From the NCBI GenBank assembly GCA_949282305.1, contig CASDPB010000039.1, positions 1-64,000 of the forward strand: DNA of 64,000 nt. Reading direction: 5' to 3'. Shown one piece after another: positions 8,335-16,903 of this stretch. The notes beneath the pieces are model-generated. The model made no database searches, was not told the origin of the DNA, and saw only the letters and a list, made by a program, of their open reading frames with translations. How positions within the stretch are numbered: position 1 is the first letter of the stretch; each line of letters opens with the position of its first letter. Position numbers and translations under genes: made by a program. Origin of the DNA: an uncultured Lentisphaeria bacterium (GTDB taxonomy: Bacteria; Verrucomicrobiota; Lentisphaeria; Victivallales; UBA1829).

Positions 8335-9498
8335 ATGAAGGTATGCCATTTTATCACGCGGCTGATTGTCGGCGGCGCTCAGGAGAACACGTTTCTTTCC
8401 GCGCGCGGGCTTGTGGAGGCCGGACACGAGTGCGTCATGCTGACGGGCCCCTCCGAGGGGCGCGAGGGGCAGCTGCTCCAGAAAATGAAAAATCCGGGTT
8501 TTGAAGTTGTCGAGTGCCCTCTGTTTGTGCGTGAAATTTCACCTCTTACCGATCTCCGGGCAATTTTCTTCCTGAAAAAATTCCTGCAGGAGCGCAAGTT
8601 TGACGTGCTTCATACGCACAGTTCCAAAGCGGGGATCATCGGACGCATTGCCGGGCGTATGGCGGGAGTGCCGATGGTGGTTCACACGATTCACGGGTTG
8701 GCGTTCGGTCCTTATGAAAGTAGGCTGAAAAATCTGATTTATATCAATGCCGAGCGTTATGCCGCCACGAAATGCGACAGAATCTATGCTGTTGCGCAGG
8801 CAATGATTGACCAGTGCCTCGCAGCGGGGATCGGCCGTCCGGAACAGTATAAGGTCGTTTACAGCGGCATGGAGCTGGACCGCTTTCTGGAGGCGGAACC
8901 GGACGATGGATTGCGCCGTTCCCTCGGGATTCCGGAAAACCGCAAGGTGGTGGGGGCGATCGCGCGTCTGTTCCCGAGGAAGGGATACGAGGATTTTTTC
9001 CCGATTGCCGCGAAGATTGTCAAGGAACTGCCCGATACCCATTTCCTGATTCTGGGAGATGGTCCGAAGCGTTATGAATATGAGGCCTGGACCGAAGCCC
9101 TGGGAATCCGGCATCACGTCACTTTTGCAGGGCTGGTGTCGCCGGAAGAGGTTCACCGTTATATTGCCCTGATGGATGTTGCCGCCCACTTCTCATTGAA
9201 GGAGGGACTGCCGCGCGTTGCCGTCCAGGCTCTTGCGGAGGCAAAACCCGTGGTGGCGTATCATCTGGACGGCACTCCCGAGGTCGTAATCAGCGGCAGA
9301 ACCGGGTTTACGGTTCCCGCGCAGGATGCGGATGCCGCGAAGAATGCCCTGCTTCATCTGCTGAAACATCCCGGGGAAGCTGCTGAAATGGGGCTTTGCG
9401 GCAGGGAGCTGGTCAAGGATAAATTCCCCTGGCAGAAAATGTCGGAAATCCTGATTCACGAATATGAGACATTTCTTGCGGACGGAAAGCTGTCCTGA
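8335..9498 (+). CDS. Family 4 glycosyltransferase
   Basis: This 387-residue protein opens with MKVCHFITRLIVGGAQENT, the typical GT-B family 4 N-terminus with a GGAQ acceptor-side loop. The N-terminal domain continues through FDVLHTHSSKAGIIGRIAGRMAGVP. The C-terminal nucleotide-sugar domain has VVGAIARLFPRKGYEDF, FLILGDGPKR and FSLKEGLPRVAVQALAEAKPVV (E-x7-E-like). Such enzymes add hexoses to lipid- or polysaccharide-linked acceptors at the cytoplasmic face. The start codon ATG 8335 lies eight bases after the ComEC stop; a TTG at 8323 is an overlapping alternative. No glycan-export genes are adjacent, so donor and acceptor are unknown. Confidence 0.88.
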   Translation: MKVCHFITRLIVGGAQENTFLSARGLVEAGHECVMLTGPSEGREGQLLQKMKNPGFEVVECPLFVREISPLTDLRAIFFLKKFLQERKFDVLHTHSSKAGIIGRIAGRMAGVPMVVHTIHGLAFGPYESRLKNLIYINAERYAATKCDRIYAVAQAMIDQCLAAGIGRPEQYKVVYSGMELDRFLEAEPDDGLRRSLGIPENRKVVGAIARLFPRKGYEDFFPIAAKIVKELPDTHFLILGDGPKRYEYEAWTEALGIRHHVTFAGLVSPEEVHRYIALMDVAAHFSLKEGLPRVAVQALAEAKPVVAYHLDGTPEVVISGRTGFTVPAQDADAAKNALLHLLKHPGEAAEMGLCGRELVKDKFPWQKMSEILIHEYETFLADGKLS

Positions 9499-9562
9499 TA
9501 TTCCCCCGTATGCTGGGAATCCGGCTTGCCGCATATTTTTCCATTTTTCTTTGTTTTCCCTC

Positions 9563-9591
9563 TTGACAATAATATAGCAGTTTGCTATAAT
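9563..9591 (+). promoter_or_regulatory. Consensus sigma-70 promoter of cassette A regulator
   Basis: TTGACA at 9563-9568 and TATAAT at 9586-9591 are separated by exactly 17 bases, a perfect match to the sigma-70 consensus. The start codon of the GntR-type regulator lies 38 bases downstream of the -10 box. Such a strong promoter is normally held by a repressor, and an operator overlaps it. Confidence 0.85.
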
Positions 9592-9599
9592 ATATAGCA
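9573..9599. promoter_or_regulatory. Probable autoregulatory operator: TATAGCA inverted repeat plus third half-site
   Basis: TATAGCA-GTT-TGCTATA at 9573-9589 is a perfect 7-3-7 inverted repeat filling the spacer and the first half of the -10 box. A third TATAGCA copy lies at 9593-9599, 20 bases after the first. The position predicts steric repression by the regulator encoded directly downstream. Confidence 0.7.
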
Positions 9600-9629
9600 G
9601 AATAGAAATTGTTAAGAAAGGGGGTTGCA

Positions 9630-10754
9630 GTGCAGTCCAAAGTTCAGGCAAAAAGAACGGCGGATATTCGCAAACATCTGTTGCGGCAGATTGAAATCGG
9701 GAATTTCTCCCGCGGCGCAGTTCTTCCATCGGAGCGTGAGCTGGCAGAGCAGCTTGACGCGAGTTATATGACGGTCCGCAAGGCGATCGGGCAGCTGGTG
9801 GACGAATGCTACCTGGAACGGATACCACGAGTCGGAACTTTCGTTTCTTCCCGGGTGTCTGCCAGCAAAGTTCTCCGACAGCTGGGGGTTGTCATCCCGG
9901 CATGGACGGCTCCCGAGAATTCTGATTTCATCATGTACGCGAGCGAGGCTGCTGAACAAAACGGCTGGCTGCCGAAGTTTTATTTTGCCCGCCATTGGGA
10001 AGATCGCACGTTGACTGATGCATGGCAGAACAGCGATGCGCTGCTGTGTGTTCCGCCGCAGTCAGTCAACAGAATGCCTGACGATTTGCTGGAGCGGTTC
10101 CGCAGTCATGAGAAGCCGGTGGTTCTAGTCGGTGTTCCGGCATATCATTTTGGATTGGATACCGTTGCGGGGGCGGTGGAACTGGAGCTTGGGATGCTTC
10201 TTGACCGACTGGCACAGGCGGGGCACATCCGCATTGCGCTGGTCGAGCAGTATACTCTGATGAATGACCAGCTTGAATTGGATACCCCGACATTTTATTC
10301 CGTCTGGAAGCAGCGGATTACCGAAAATCTTGGTGCGGATGCGGTTTCCGAACTGGAAATTCTGGTGGAAACGCCCCGTTTCGAGCTTCCGCACCGGGCA
10401 ATTTATGAAAAATTGAAGGCTTTTGGGCACAAACTGCCATTCAGCGCAATTATTACACGGGTTCCTTTTCTATGGGGGGTGACGGCGGCACTGAGCGATC
10501 TTGGCTTCCGAATACCGGAAGATGTTTCGCTGGTTTCAAACGGCGACCGCCAGGAGGTTCCTTTTTACCGTCCAAAGCTCAGTTACCTTAAAGTTCCGCT
10601 GAGGGATCATGCATTCAAGGCGCTTGAGCTGATTCAGCTCCGTTCGCAGAACCCCAGACTGCCGGTTCAGTATGCGATGATTCAACCGGTATTTATTGAA
10701 GGCGAAACACTGAAAACATTCAAGCATTCAAAGAATGAAAAGAGGGTTTCATGA
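9630..10754 (+). CDS. GntR-type regulator with LacI-like sugar-binding domain (cassette A)
   Basis: This 374-residue protein starts at GTG 9630, seven bases after AAAGGGGG. Residues about 8-75 form a GntR winged helix (IRKHLLRQIEIGNFSRGAVLPSERELAEQL, SYMTVRKAIGQLVDECYLERIPRVGTFVS). The rest is a periplasmic-binding-protein-like sensor (LGVVIPAW, VSLVSNGDRQEVPFYRPKLSYLKVPLRDHAFKALELI), the AraR-like GntR/LacI fusion type. These proteins are usually repressors relieved by a sugar. A consensus promoter with an overlapping palindrome precedes the gene, and a pseudopilin and a secreted hydrolase follow. It is therefore the probable local sensor for the glycan that the hydrolase attacks. Confidence 0.9.
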   Translation: MQSKVQAKRTADIRKHLLRQIEIGNFSRGAVLPSERELAEQLDASYMTVRKAIGQLVDECYLERIPRVGTFVSSRVSASKVLRQLGVVIPAWTAPENSDFIMYASEAAEQNGWLPKFYFARHWEDRTLTDAWQNSDALLCVPPQSVNRMPDDLLERFRSHEKPVVLVGVPAYHFGLDTVAGAVELELGMLLDRLAQAGHIRIALVEQYTLMNDQLELDTPTFYSVWKQRITENLGADAVSELEILVETPRFELPHRAIYEKLKAFGHKLPFSAIITRVPFLWGVTAALSDLGFRIPEDVSLVSNGDRQEVPFYRPKLSYLKVPLRDHAFKALELIQLRSQNPRLPVQYAMIQPVFIEGETLKTFKHSKNEKRVS

Positions 10755-10910
10755 AGCATTGTGCTTATGGAAAAATCGGGATTCTGCCTGTTGTTTTCAA
10801 GGAACAGGCGGTATGCGGCAGTGCAATTGTTCCCGGAGTCAATGAGAGGAACCGGTGCCGCGGGAGCGACTTTCCGGATAATATTAACCATGTCGTCGGG
10901 AGAAACGGTC

Positions 10911-11579
10911 ATGAATAAAATTTTTACACTTATAGAGCTTCTCATCGTTATTGCGATCATCGCGATTCTGGCGAGCATGCTGTTGCCCGCTTTAAACAAG
11001 GCACGAGAGAAAGCCAGGGATGCATCCTGCCGTTCCACCTCCAGGGGAATTGGATCGGCTTCATTGCTTTATGCAAATGATTTTGATGGTTTCGTGCCTC
11101 CGACCGGTGGTGTCGGTGCCGACTATGCGAAAAGCAAAAGTTATCCATGGCCGGGCAAACTTGCTTCCTACCTGGGGCTCACAGTAGATTCCAAGTGGCT
11201 GTTTCCGAATGAAGATAAACTTTATAAGCAGTTCATCTGCGCAGCCGACAACCGCGTTCCCAATTACAGTAACAGGCTGACATGGGGAGGAAAACTCAGC
11301 TACGGCATCAACATCAATCTTGCCGGCCGTACCGAACAGCCGTTTCAAAACATTCGGTTCAGTTCCATCCGCAATCCCAGTATGAAATACTTGTTCATGG
11401 ATGCGACTGAACATCGCATTACCTATGATACAGGGCATGTTAGATTTGCCTGGCGTCATAGCGGCGGACGTTTTCTCAATACGGCTTATGCAGATGGTCA
11501 TGTCGGTTCTCTGAGTTACAGAGTGAGACTTACCGGAGCCGATGACGAGACGAAACGAAACTGGAAACCTGATCTTTGA
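10911..11579 (+). CDS. Prepilin-like (pseudopilin) protein, cassette A
   Basis: This 222-residue protein starts at ATG 10911 behind GGGAG; upstream in-frame ATGs would bury the leader. It begins [21 protein letters not shown], a short basic leader followed by the class III prepilin helix with Glu at +5. Position -1 is isoleucine instead of the usual glycine. After the helix come [13 protein letters not shown] and a globular C-terminus ending in [19 protein letters not shown], a variant of the H-x9-DG signature of DUF1559-type pseudopilins. It sits between a sugar regulator and a secreted hydrolase. A surface or periplasmic pilus-associated role is likely; its precise function is not known. 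Confidence 0.88.
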   Translation: MNKIFTLIELLIVIAIIAILASMLLPALNKAREKARDASCRSTSRGIGSASLLYANDFDGFVPPTGGVGADYAKSKSYPWPGKLASYLGLTVDSKWLFPNEDKLYKQFICAADNRVPNYSNRLTWGGKLSYGININLAGRTEQPFQNIRFSSIRNPSMKYLFMDATEHRITYDTGHVRFAWRHSGGRFLNTAYADGHVGSLSYRVRLTGADDETKRNWKPDL

Positions 11580-11592
11580 GGAGGGATATTTT

Positions 11593-14250
11593 ATGAGAGT
11601 TCCGGCAATCTTGGGAATAATTTTTCTGGCAGCCTTTACTGTGGAGGCGGCTGAGCTGCTCCGCAATCCGCAATTCGATAAATGGAGTGCATCCGGCGTT
11701 CCTTCCGGCTGGACATTGCGCGACACCGGACTGAGACCGGAAGCGCCGCCCCGTCCTGTCGGGCGTCCCGCACTTTCTGCTGCGAACGGAGTGCTGTGTC
11801 TTGATACTGCGGATGGCAGGTATGAAGTCATGCTGATCCAATACCGGCTTCCTCTGAAGAAAGGAAACAATTATGTGCTTGCCTTTGAAGTGAAAGGAGA
11901 CGGCGCTGTTTCCTGGCGTAGTCCGGTTTTCAGACAGGCCACTGCCCCGGGTGGAAAAACGGTTTGGAAAAATACACCTGCCGCATGGAAAGCCGCACCG
12001 CGGGAATGGGAAAGCAGACAGATCATTTTTGATTTTCCCCCTGAGGCAAAGGATGCCTATTTATATTTCGCGGCAACTGGTCCCGGCAAACTGCTGTTGC
12101 GCAATATCCGACTGCGTGAAAATGGAATTGATCTTGAAAGCAGTGCGGAACTTCCGGTTTTCCGTCCGACAGAAACGGTTTCTTATCGGATCGGGTTCAA
12201 ATCTGCCCCGGAAAACATGGTTCGTTACACTCTCCGGAATTTTCTCGGTACTACCGTGGCGAGCGGTACAGCCTCTGACAGGATTCATTTCAGCACTCTT
12301 GCAAATGGCTGGTACGAGCTTACTGCAACGGAAATTAACTCCGCAGGGAAGGCCGTGTCCGCTGCCCGTAGGACATTTGCCGTAATTCCTGAATTTCCGG
12401 CGGAACTGCGTGACGCTCCCGGCAATCAGTTTGGAGTGATGGTCAACCCGCATACCGCATACCCTCTTGACCGGAAGGAACTTGACATGAAATATGCAGC
12501 CCGGATCGGCGTGCGCTATCTGCGCACCCACCGGTTGAACTGGGGGCGCATCCAGTCCGCCCCCGGCGTTCCGTACAACTGGGACGAAGCAGATGCGGAG
12601 ATGGCGTTATATGAAAAATATGGAATTCATCCCGTGGCAACTATAGGCTGGCCGGTGCCGGGATGGGCTTCGAGTGCCGCCGGAACCGGAGAGCCGAATA
12701 TCGGTAATTATTTTCCCCAGGAGAAATACTTGCCGGAATTAAAACGTTTTCACCGCGAACTGGCAGCCCGCTACGGCAACCGAATCGCCTATTATGAAGT
12801 TGGTAATGAAGTGGATGCCTCTAATTTCTGGATGGGACGATATGAAAATTCAAAGCGTGGCGATGAAGATGCGGTATTCCGGGATTATGTGGATTTCTAT
12901 ATTGCAGTCGCATCGGGGCTTCTGGAAGGCAATCCGAAGGCGCAGGTCGGACCGGGAACCACTGGTTCCATGCCGTCCGGGCATACCTACCGCCCATGGC
13001 TGGAACGTTTCTGGGCAGTTCCGGAGGCATTACAGGTCACAACGATCTTCTGTCCGCATTATCAAACGGATATTCCAAAGATACGGGAAGTGATGCGCAG
13101 ACACGGTAAAGAAGTGCCGATTGTTCTGACCGAAATCGGAGGTCTGATTAAGACCCAGAATTATCAGACGACACTGGAAGAACTTCGACAGATCATCAAA
13201 CGCACCTATGTCCAGTATGCCACACAATTGAATCAAGGCGGACTTGCCCTATGCAAATTTCTGCTTCGACAGATTCCGGGAGTTCGCGAAGGCTGGGTTT
13301 CGGAAATGCTTGCCGCCGATTTTGAACTCCGCCCGGAATATGTAGCCTATGCGACTTTAATCCGCATTGTTTCCGGCGGTCGCTTTGAACGGGAACTGAA
13401 TGTGACGGCAAATGCGTCACAGGGCTGGGTTCAAGCCTTCCGCATTATCCGGCCGGATGGTGTCATGAATCTTGTGATGCTGAATGATGCTCCGGAAGCG
13501 GAAGTTGTACTGGAGACACCGGAACAGAAACTGACCGTTACCGATGTAATGGGCAGTTCCCGGACATTCCGTGCACAAAACGGCAGACTTTCACTTGCCA
13601 TGAAAGAAGATCAGCCGCTGTTCATTTCCGGTGAAATCAGGGAAAATCCCGGCCCGGTCAGGCATCCGGAGCCGGTGTTGGTTCTGAAACGCAGGCTTAT
13701 GCTGGAAAATGATGGTTTTGAACAGGGAAAAGGCAGTTCAATTCCCGGCTGGCGCATGATCGTGGATGAAATGGGCGGTATCGGTGGTAACGCTCCGTTT
13801 ACCGTGGAATCCGACCCGAAAGATCGGAGCGAGGGACTCCGTTCTCTTCGGATGTCCGCCAAGGTCCGAACCCGTTGGTATGGTGTTCTCTGCAAGTTGC
13901 CGAAACAGGAGATTCCGGTGCCGAAGACCGGAGAATTTCTGGTTTTTAAAATTGCTTATGATCAGAAACTTGACGGAGTTGCCGGTACCGGTGTGGGAGT
14001 GACGCTTGCTTTCCGCGATGGGAAAATGCGGCGTGTTGGCTTCAATGACGGCAACTGGAGCCGCGGCACTTCCGGCTGGATTCGGAAAACCTGGCAAAGT
14101 CGGAAGTTCGAGGAATTTCCACGCGGTACCGAACAGATCACGCTCGAATTCTATCTCGGGCTTGCCACCGGAACCGTCCAGATCGACCGGGTGTCAGTCG
14201 AAGTGGAACTTTACCGCAAAAGCAATGCGTCAAGCGCATATATCAATTAA
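11593..14250 (+). CDS. Secreted clan GH-A-like glycoside hydrolase with flanking carbohydrate-binding domains (cassette A)
   Basis: This 885-residue protein starts at ATG 11593 after GAGGAGG, with a signal peptide (MRVPAILGIIFLAAFTVEAA). A jelly-roll, CBM-like domain lies at about 20-180 (LLRNPQFDKWSASGVPSGW), followed by a beta-sandwich segment to 270. The (beta/alpha)8-like catalytic region (280-600) carries YYEVGNEVD with the likely acid/base Glu406 and IVLTEIGG with the likely nucleophile Glu514. A second CBM-like domain is at about 705-885 (ENDGFEQGKGSSIPGW). It resembles GH39/GH5-like retaining enzymes, but I cannot name the family or substrate. The preceding pseudopilin ends 13 bases upstream, so the two are co-transcribed. 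Confidence 0.82.
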   Translation: MRVPAILGIIFLAAFTVEAAELLRNPQFDKWSASGVPSGWTLRDTGLRPEAPPRPVGRPALSAANGVLCLDTADGRYEVMLIQYRLPLKKGNNYVLAFEVKGDGAVSWRSPVFRQATAPGGKTVWKNTPAAWKAAPREWESRQIIFDFPPEAKDAYLYFAATGPGKLLLRNIRLRENGIDLESSAELPVFRPTETVSYRIGFKSAPENMVRYTLRNFLGTTVASGTASDRIHFSTLANGWYELTATEINSAGKAVSAARRTFAVIPEFPAELRDAPGNQFGVMVNPHTAYPLDRKELDMKYAARIGVRYLRTHRLNWGRIQSAPGVPYNWDEADAEMALYEKYGIHPVATIGWPVPGWASSAAGTGEPNIGNYFPQEKYLPELKRFHRELAARYGNRIAYYEVGNEVDASNFWMGRYENSKRGDEDAVFRDYVDFYIAVASGLLEGNPKAQVGPGTTGSMPSGHTYRPWLERFWAVPEALQVTTIFCPHYQTDIPKIREVMRRHGKEVPIVLTEIGGLIKTQNYQTTLEELRQIIKRTYVQYATQLNQGGLALCKFLLRQIPGVREGWVSEMLAADFELRPEYVAYATLIRIVSGGRFERELNVTANASQGWVQAFRIIRPDGVMNLVMLNDAPEAEVVLETPEQKLTVTDVMGSSRTFRAQNGRLSLAMKEDQPLFISGEIRENPGPVRHPEPVLVLKRRLMLENDGFEQGKGSSIPGWRMIVDEMGGIGGNAPFTVESDPKDRSEGLRSLRMSAKVRTRWYGVLCKLPKQEIPVPKTGEFLVFKIAYDQKLDGVAGTGVGVTLAFRDGKMRRVGFNDGNWSRGTSGWIRKTWQSRKFEEFPRGTEQITLEFYLGLATGTVQIDRVSVEVELYRKSNASSAYIN

Positions 14251-14259
14251 GCAGTCAAT

Positions 14260-14715
14260 ATAAAGCGGTCATTGTTTTCGGTGGTTGTTCTGTCGGTTGC
14301 AGTTACGGCAATGGCTGTACCTGTTTCTTGAATGAACAGCGGGACAGATTGCTGACGCTGGCTGTTACAGGAAAACTCGGACTTGATGAACCATTACCTG
14401 GTGAGTGGCTGGCTGCACAGCGGCGGATCCTGAAGAACCTTAGTCGGCAATCGCGACCGATCCGGCGCAGGCTGTCTGAAGCTCGAAAAGCTCGGAAACT
14501 TGCGCATCGTCGTGGGACCGTGAACTGAATTGCTGTTGCCGGAGCCGTCTGATGTGGCTGTGCGCCTTGAGCAATGCGACAACGTTGGACTCAGGAATCT
14601 GAAGTTCACTTATCTGAAAGTCCCTTAAGTCGGCAGGATTGTCGGTTTTCCTGCCGATGACACCATGCGTATTGAAATTACTCCGGGAATGGCGGCTCCT
14701 GCCGATCCTAAATAG
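14260..14715 (+). pseudogene. Decayed secreted right-handed beta-helix (pectate-lyase-like) protein remnant
   Basis: A single reading frame from 14260 translates into a recognisable N-terminus but is broken by six stops: TGA at 14329, 14353, 14431 and 14521, TAA at 14626 and TAG at 14713. It begins with ATA where ATG is expected. KRSLFSVVVLSVAVTAMAVPVS follows as a signal peptide, then SGTDC, LEKLGNLRIVVGP, LLLPEPSDVAVRLEQ, CDNVGLRNLKFTYLKVP and VGRIVGFPADDTMRIEITPG. The N-x-x-LRNLKF and I-x-P-G pattern matches secreted beta-helix hydrolases common in this phylum. No frameshift is needed to read it. It was probably the last hydrolase of cassette A and has lost its C-terminal part. Confidence 0.65.
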
Positions 14716-14748
14716 TCGGTGATTTGCTGACGGCGGAATGCCACATGG

Positions 14749-15612
14749 TTATTTCCTGAAAATCCGTGCATAGATTCCTGCGGGGAGAACACGTCCGCTG
14801 TTGTTTTCCGGAATGGTCATTTCACCGGTTTCAATCAGATCCGCATCCCGGCGGAACACTTCTCCGAGGCATCGTCCGAGTGAGACCGGAGAAAAGCCCT
14901 GGGAATGGCAGCTCAGAAGAATGAAATACGGCTTTTCCGTGTCCAGAATCCGTTTGCAGTTCTGCAGCATGTTTTCGATGCCTTCCTCAATTTTCCAGAC
15001 CTGTCCCTGCGCACCGCGGCCGAAGCTCGGCGGGTCAAGCACGATTCCGTTGTATCGATTGCCGCGGCGCTGTTCGCGCCCGACAAATTTCATTGCGTCG
15101 TCGCAAATCCAGCGGATTCTGCCCGGATTTTCCGCAAGCGCCTGATTTTTCTTCGCCCATTCGATGATCCCGTTGGAGGCGTCCAGATGGCAGGTATCCG
15201 CGCCGGAAGACGACATGGCGAGCGTCGCGCCGCCGGAATAAGCGAACAGATTCAGCGTTTTCGCATGAGGAGGCATCTGTTTCAGGCATGAACGGAGCCA
15301 GTCCCAGTTGGCTGCCTGTTCTGCGAAAAAACCGAGGTGCCCGAACTGGGTCGGCTTGATATAAAGGTTGATTCCCCCCCAGGAAACGGTCCAGTCTTTC
15401 GGCTGATGCCCGTTTTTCCAGGTCCATGTGCCACCGCCGCCGGAATCGCGTTTGAATTCGGCGTCAATCCTGTTCCATTCGCTTTCGGGAAGCGTCGGCT
15501 TCCAGAAGGCGTTGAGCGCGGGGCGCACAATCCGGTATGCGCCTGCCTGTTCCAGTTTTCTGCAGTTGCCCGAATCGAGCAGAATATACGGAAGATGAGA
15601 AGTGTTTTTCAT
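14749..15612 (-). CDS. SAM-dependent methyltransferase, RlmI/RlmK-like
   Basis: This 287-residue class I methyltransferase has the AdoMet-binding motif LNLFAYSGGATLAMSSSGA (about 120-138), HLDASNGIIEWAKKNQ and the motif IV LDPPSFGRG (about 193-201). The layout matches the C-terminal catalytic domain of RlmI/RlmK-type 23S rRNA methyltransferases (Methyltrans_SAM). The N-terminal PUA domain of RlmI is missing; a short unrelated N-terminal segment (ILLDSGNCRKLEQAGAYRIVRPALNAFWKP) precedes the fold. Its ATG overlaps the stop of the NagA gene by four bases, so it is the last gene of the minus-strand operon. The substrate (rRNA or other) is inferred only from the family. Confidence 0.85.
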   Translation of the reverse strand: MKNTSHLPYILLDSGNCRKLEQAGAYRIVRPALNAFWKPTLPESEWNRIDAEFKRDSGGGGTWTWKNGHQPKDWTVSWGGINLYIKPTQFGHLGFFAEQAANWDWLRSCLKQMPPHAKTLNLFAYSGGATLAMSSSGADTCHLDASNGIIEWAKKNQALAENPGRIRWICDDAMKFVGREQRRGNRYNGIVLDPPSFGRGAQGQVWKIEEGIENMLQNCKRILDTEKPYFILLSCHSQGFSPVSLGRCLGEVFRRDADLIETGEMTIPENNSGRVLPAGIYARIFRK

Positions 15613-16781
15613 AGTTTTCCTGGTGCTTTGTATACAATTGATCCGTTTGAGACTGTCATGCAGACATTGTTGGTTTCAAGATCGAAGAACGTGATGTCGG
15701 CGCGTTTTCCGGGGCGGATTTCACCGCGTGTAATGAGTCCGAGATCCTGCGCGGGATTGCTGGTGAAGCAGGCGGCGGCAAGATTGTCCGGCATATTGGA
15801 ATAATTCTTGAGATGCGCCCAGCCGGTTTCCAGAGTCATGGTTGTTCCGGCGATGACGCCGTTTTTGGTATAAATGAGTCCGTCTTCTTTCTTGAGGTAG
15901 CGGGAACCGTCCGTATTCTCGAATTCAATTGCATTGCTGATGCCGATGATTTTGTCATTCGGCTTGACGCGCGCCGTAATGTCGACCATGCGCGGATCAA
16001 TGTGCGCGCCGTCGACAATCAGCTCAACGGCAATGTCGTTATGCGTCAGGACAACATCGGTGATGGAGGAGATTCTGTGATGCAGCGGCGGCAGACCGTT
16101 GTAGAGATGGGTGCACCGCCGCGCTCCCGCATCAATTGCCCGCAGGACTTCTTCCGGACTTGCCATGCTGTGCCCCATGGACGGGATGACTCCGTTTTCC
16201 AGCAGCAGTTCAATCAGCTTGTCGGCGTCTTTGAGTTCCGGCGCGAATGTCAGCAGTTTGACTCTGCCGTTTCCGGCGGCGATCAGTTCGCGCGCATAGC
16301 CCATGTCGATGGGGCAGATCGCCTCGGGATTTTGCGAACCGCATTTTCTGACATTGATGAAGGGACCCTCCAGGTTGATGGCGCAGGGATCGGCGCCTTC
16401 ATAACTTTTCTCTACCAGTTCGGCGAGTTTTGCCGTCAGTGCAATCATCCTGTCGCGCGGATAACTCATGAGCGTGGGCAGAAACGTGGTGATGCCGTGC
16501 GCCGCCAGATGGCGGCAGAGAATATTGATGTCCGCGTCGGGGTCCGGCGCTTTTGCGGTGTCGTAACCGCCTCCGCCATGAATATGGCTGTCGATGAAGC
16601 CGGGGGTGGCATACGCATCGGTAAGGTCAATGACATGCAGTCCCGGTTCATCCAGGGAGAATGCGGAGGCGCCTCCGACGGCAATGATCTTTTTTTCCTC
16701 GCACAAGATTCCCGCATTCGGAATATGGACATGCGGGGTCAGGCAGTAATCCGTCAGAAAAAGAGTCCTGTTTTTAGCCAT
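15609..16781 (-). CDS. nagA: N-acetylglucosamine-6-phosphate deacetylase-like amidohydrolase with altered catalytic residue
   Basis: This 390-residue protein shows the NagA series: DSHIHGGGGYD (His66/His68), NLEGPFIN (Glu138), MGHSMAS (His204), THLYNGLPPLHHR (His225) and VDGAH (His260). The family converts GlcNAc-6-phosphate to glucosamine-6-phosphate and acetate in the cytoplasm. At the position of the general acid/base aspartate (the TDA motif, Asp273 of E. coli) this protein has ISNA with Asn283, so activity may be lost or changed. It follows a secreted multi-domain hydrolase and overlaps the methyltransferase downstream. That placement suggests processing of an amino-sugar released by cassette B. 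The ribosome binding site is AGGA, in front of ATG at 16781. Confidence 0.85.
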   Translation of the reverse strand: MAKNRTLFLTDYCLTPHVHIPNAGILCEEKKIIAVGGASAFSLDEPGLHVIDLTDAYATPGFIDSHIHGGGGYDTAKAPDPDADINILCRHLAAHGITTFLPTLMSYPRDRMIALTAKLAELVEKSYEGADPCAINLEGPFINVRKCGSQNPEAICPIDMGYARELIAAGNGRVKLLTFAPELKDADKLIELLLENGVIPSMGHSMASPEEVLRAIDAGARRCTHLYNGLPPLHHRISSITDVVLTHNDIAVELIVDGAHIDPRMVDITARVKPNDKIIGISNAIEFENTDGSRYLKKEDGLIYTKNGVIAGTTMTLETGWAHLKNYSNMPDNLAAACFTSNPAQDLGLITRGEIRPGKRADITFFDLETNNVCMTVSNGSIVYKAPGKL

Positions 16782-16903
16782 AAAGCAATCCTGTCAGTTA
16801 AATTACAGCAACATGGCGTAATATGGCTCTTCATGGAGACAATTTCAACTCAACACATCTTAAAAAAGAGGAAAAACGGGGATTGAGAATCCGAATCTGC
16901 GGA

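Noticed and set aside
14328-14528. A 66-codon frame with a faint resemblance to a type I restriction specificity tail
   Set aside because: Another frame over the same bases gives a much better reading as a signal peptide and beta-helix remnant; no restriction genes are nearby.
14260-14715. Reassignment of TGA to an amino acid, suggested by four in-frame TGA codons
   Set aside because: TAA and TAG also interrupt the same frame, and many intact genes in the window end in TGA exactly where their families end.
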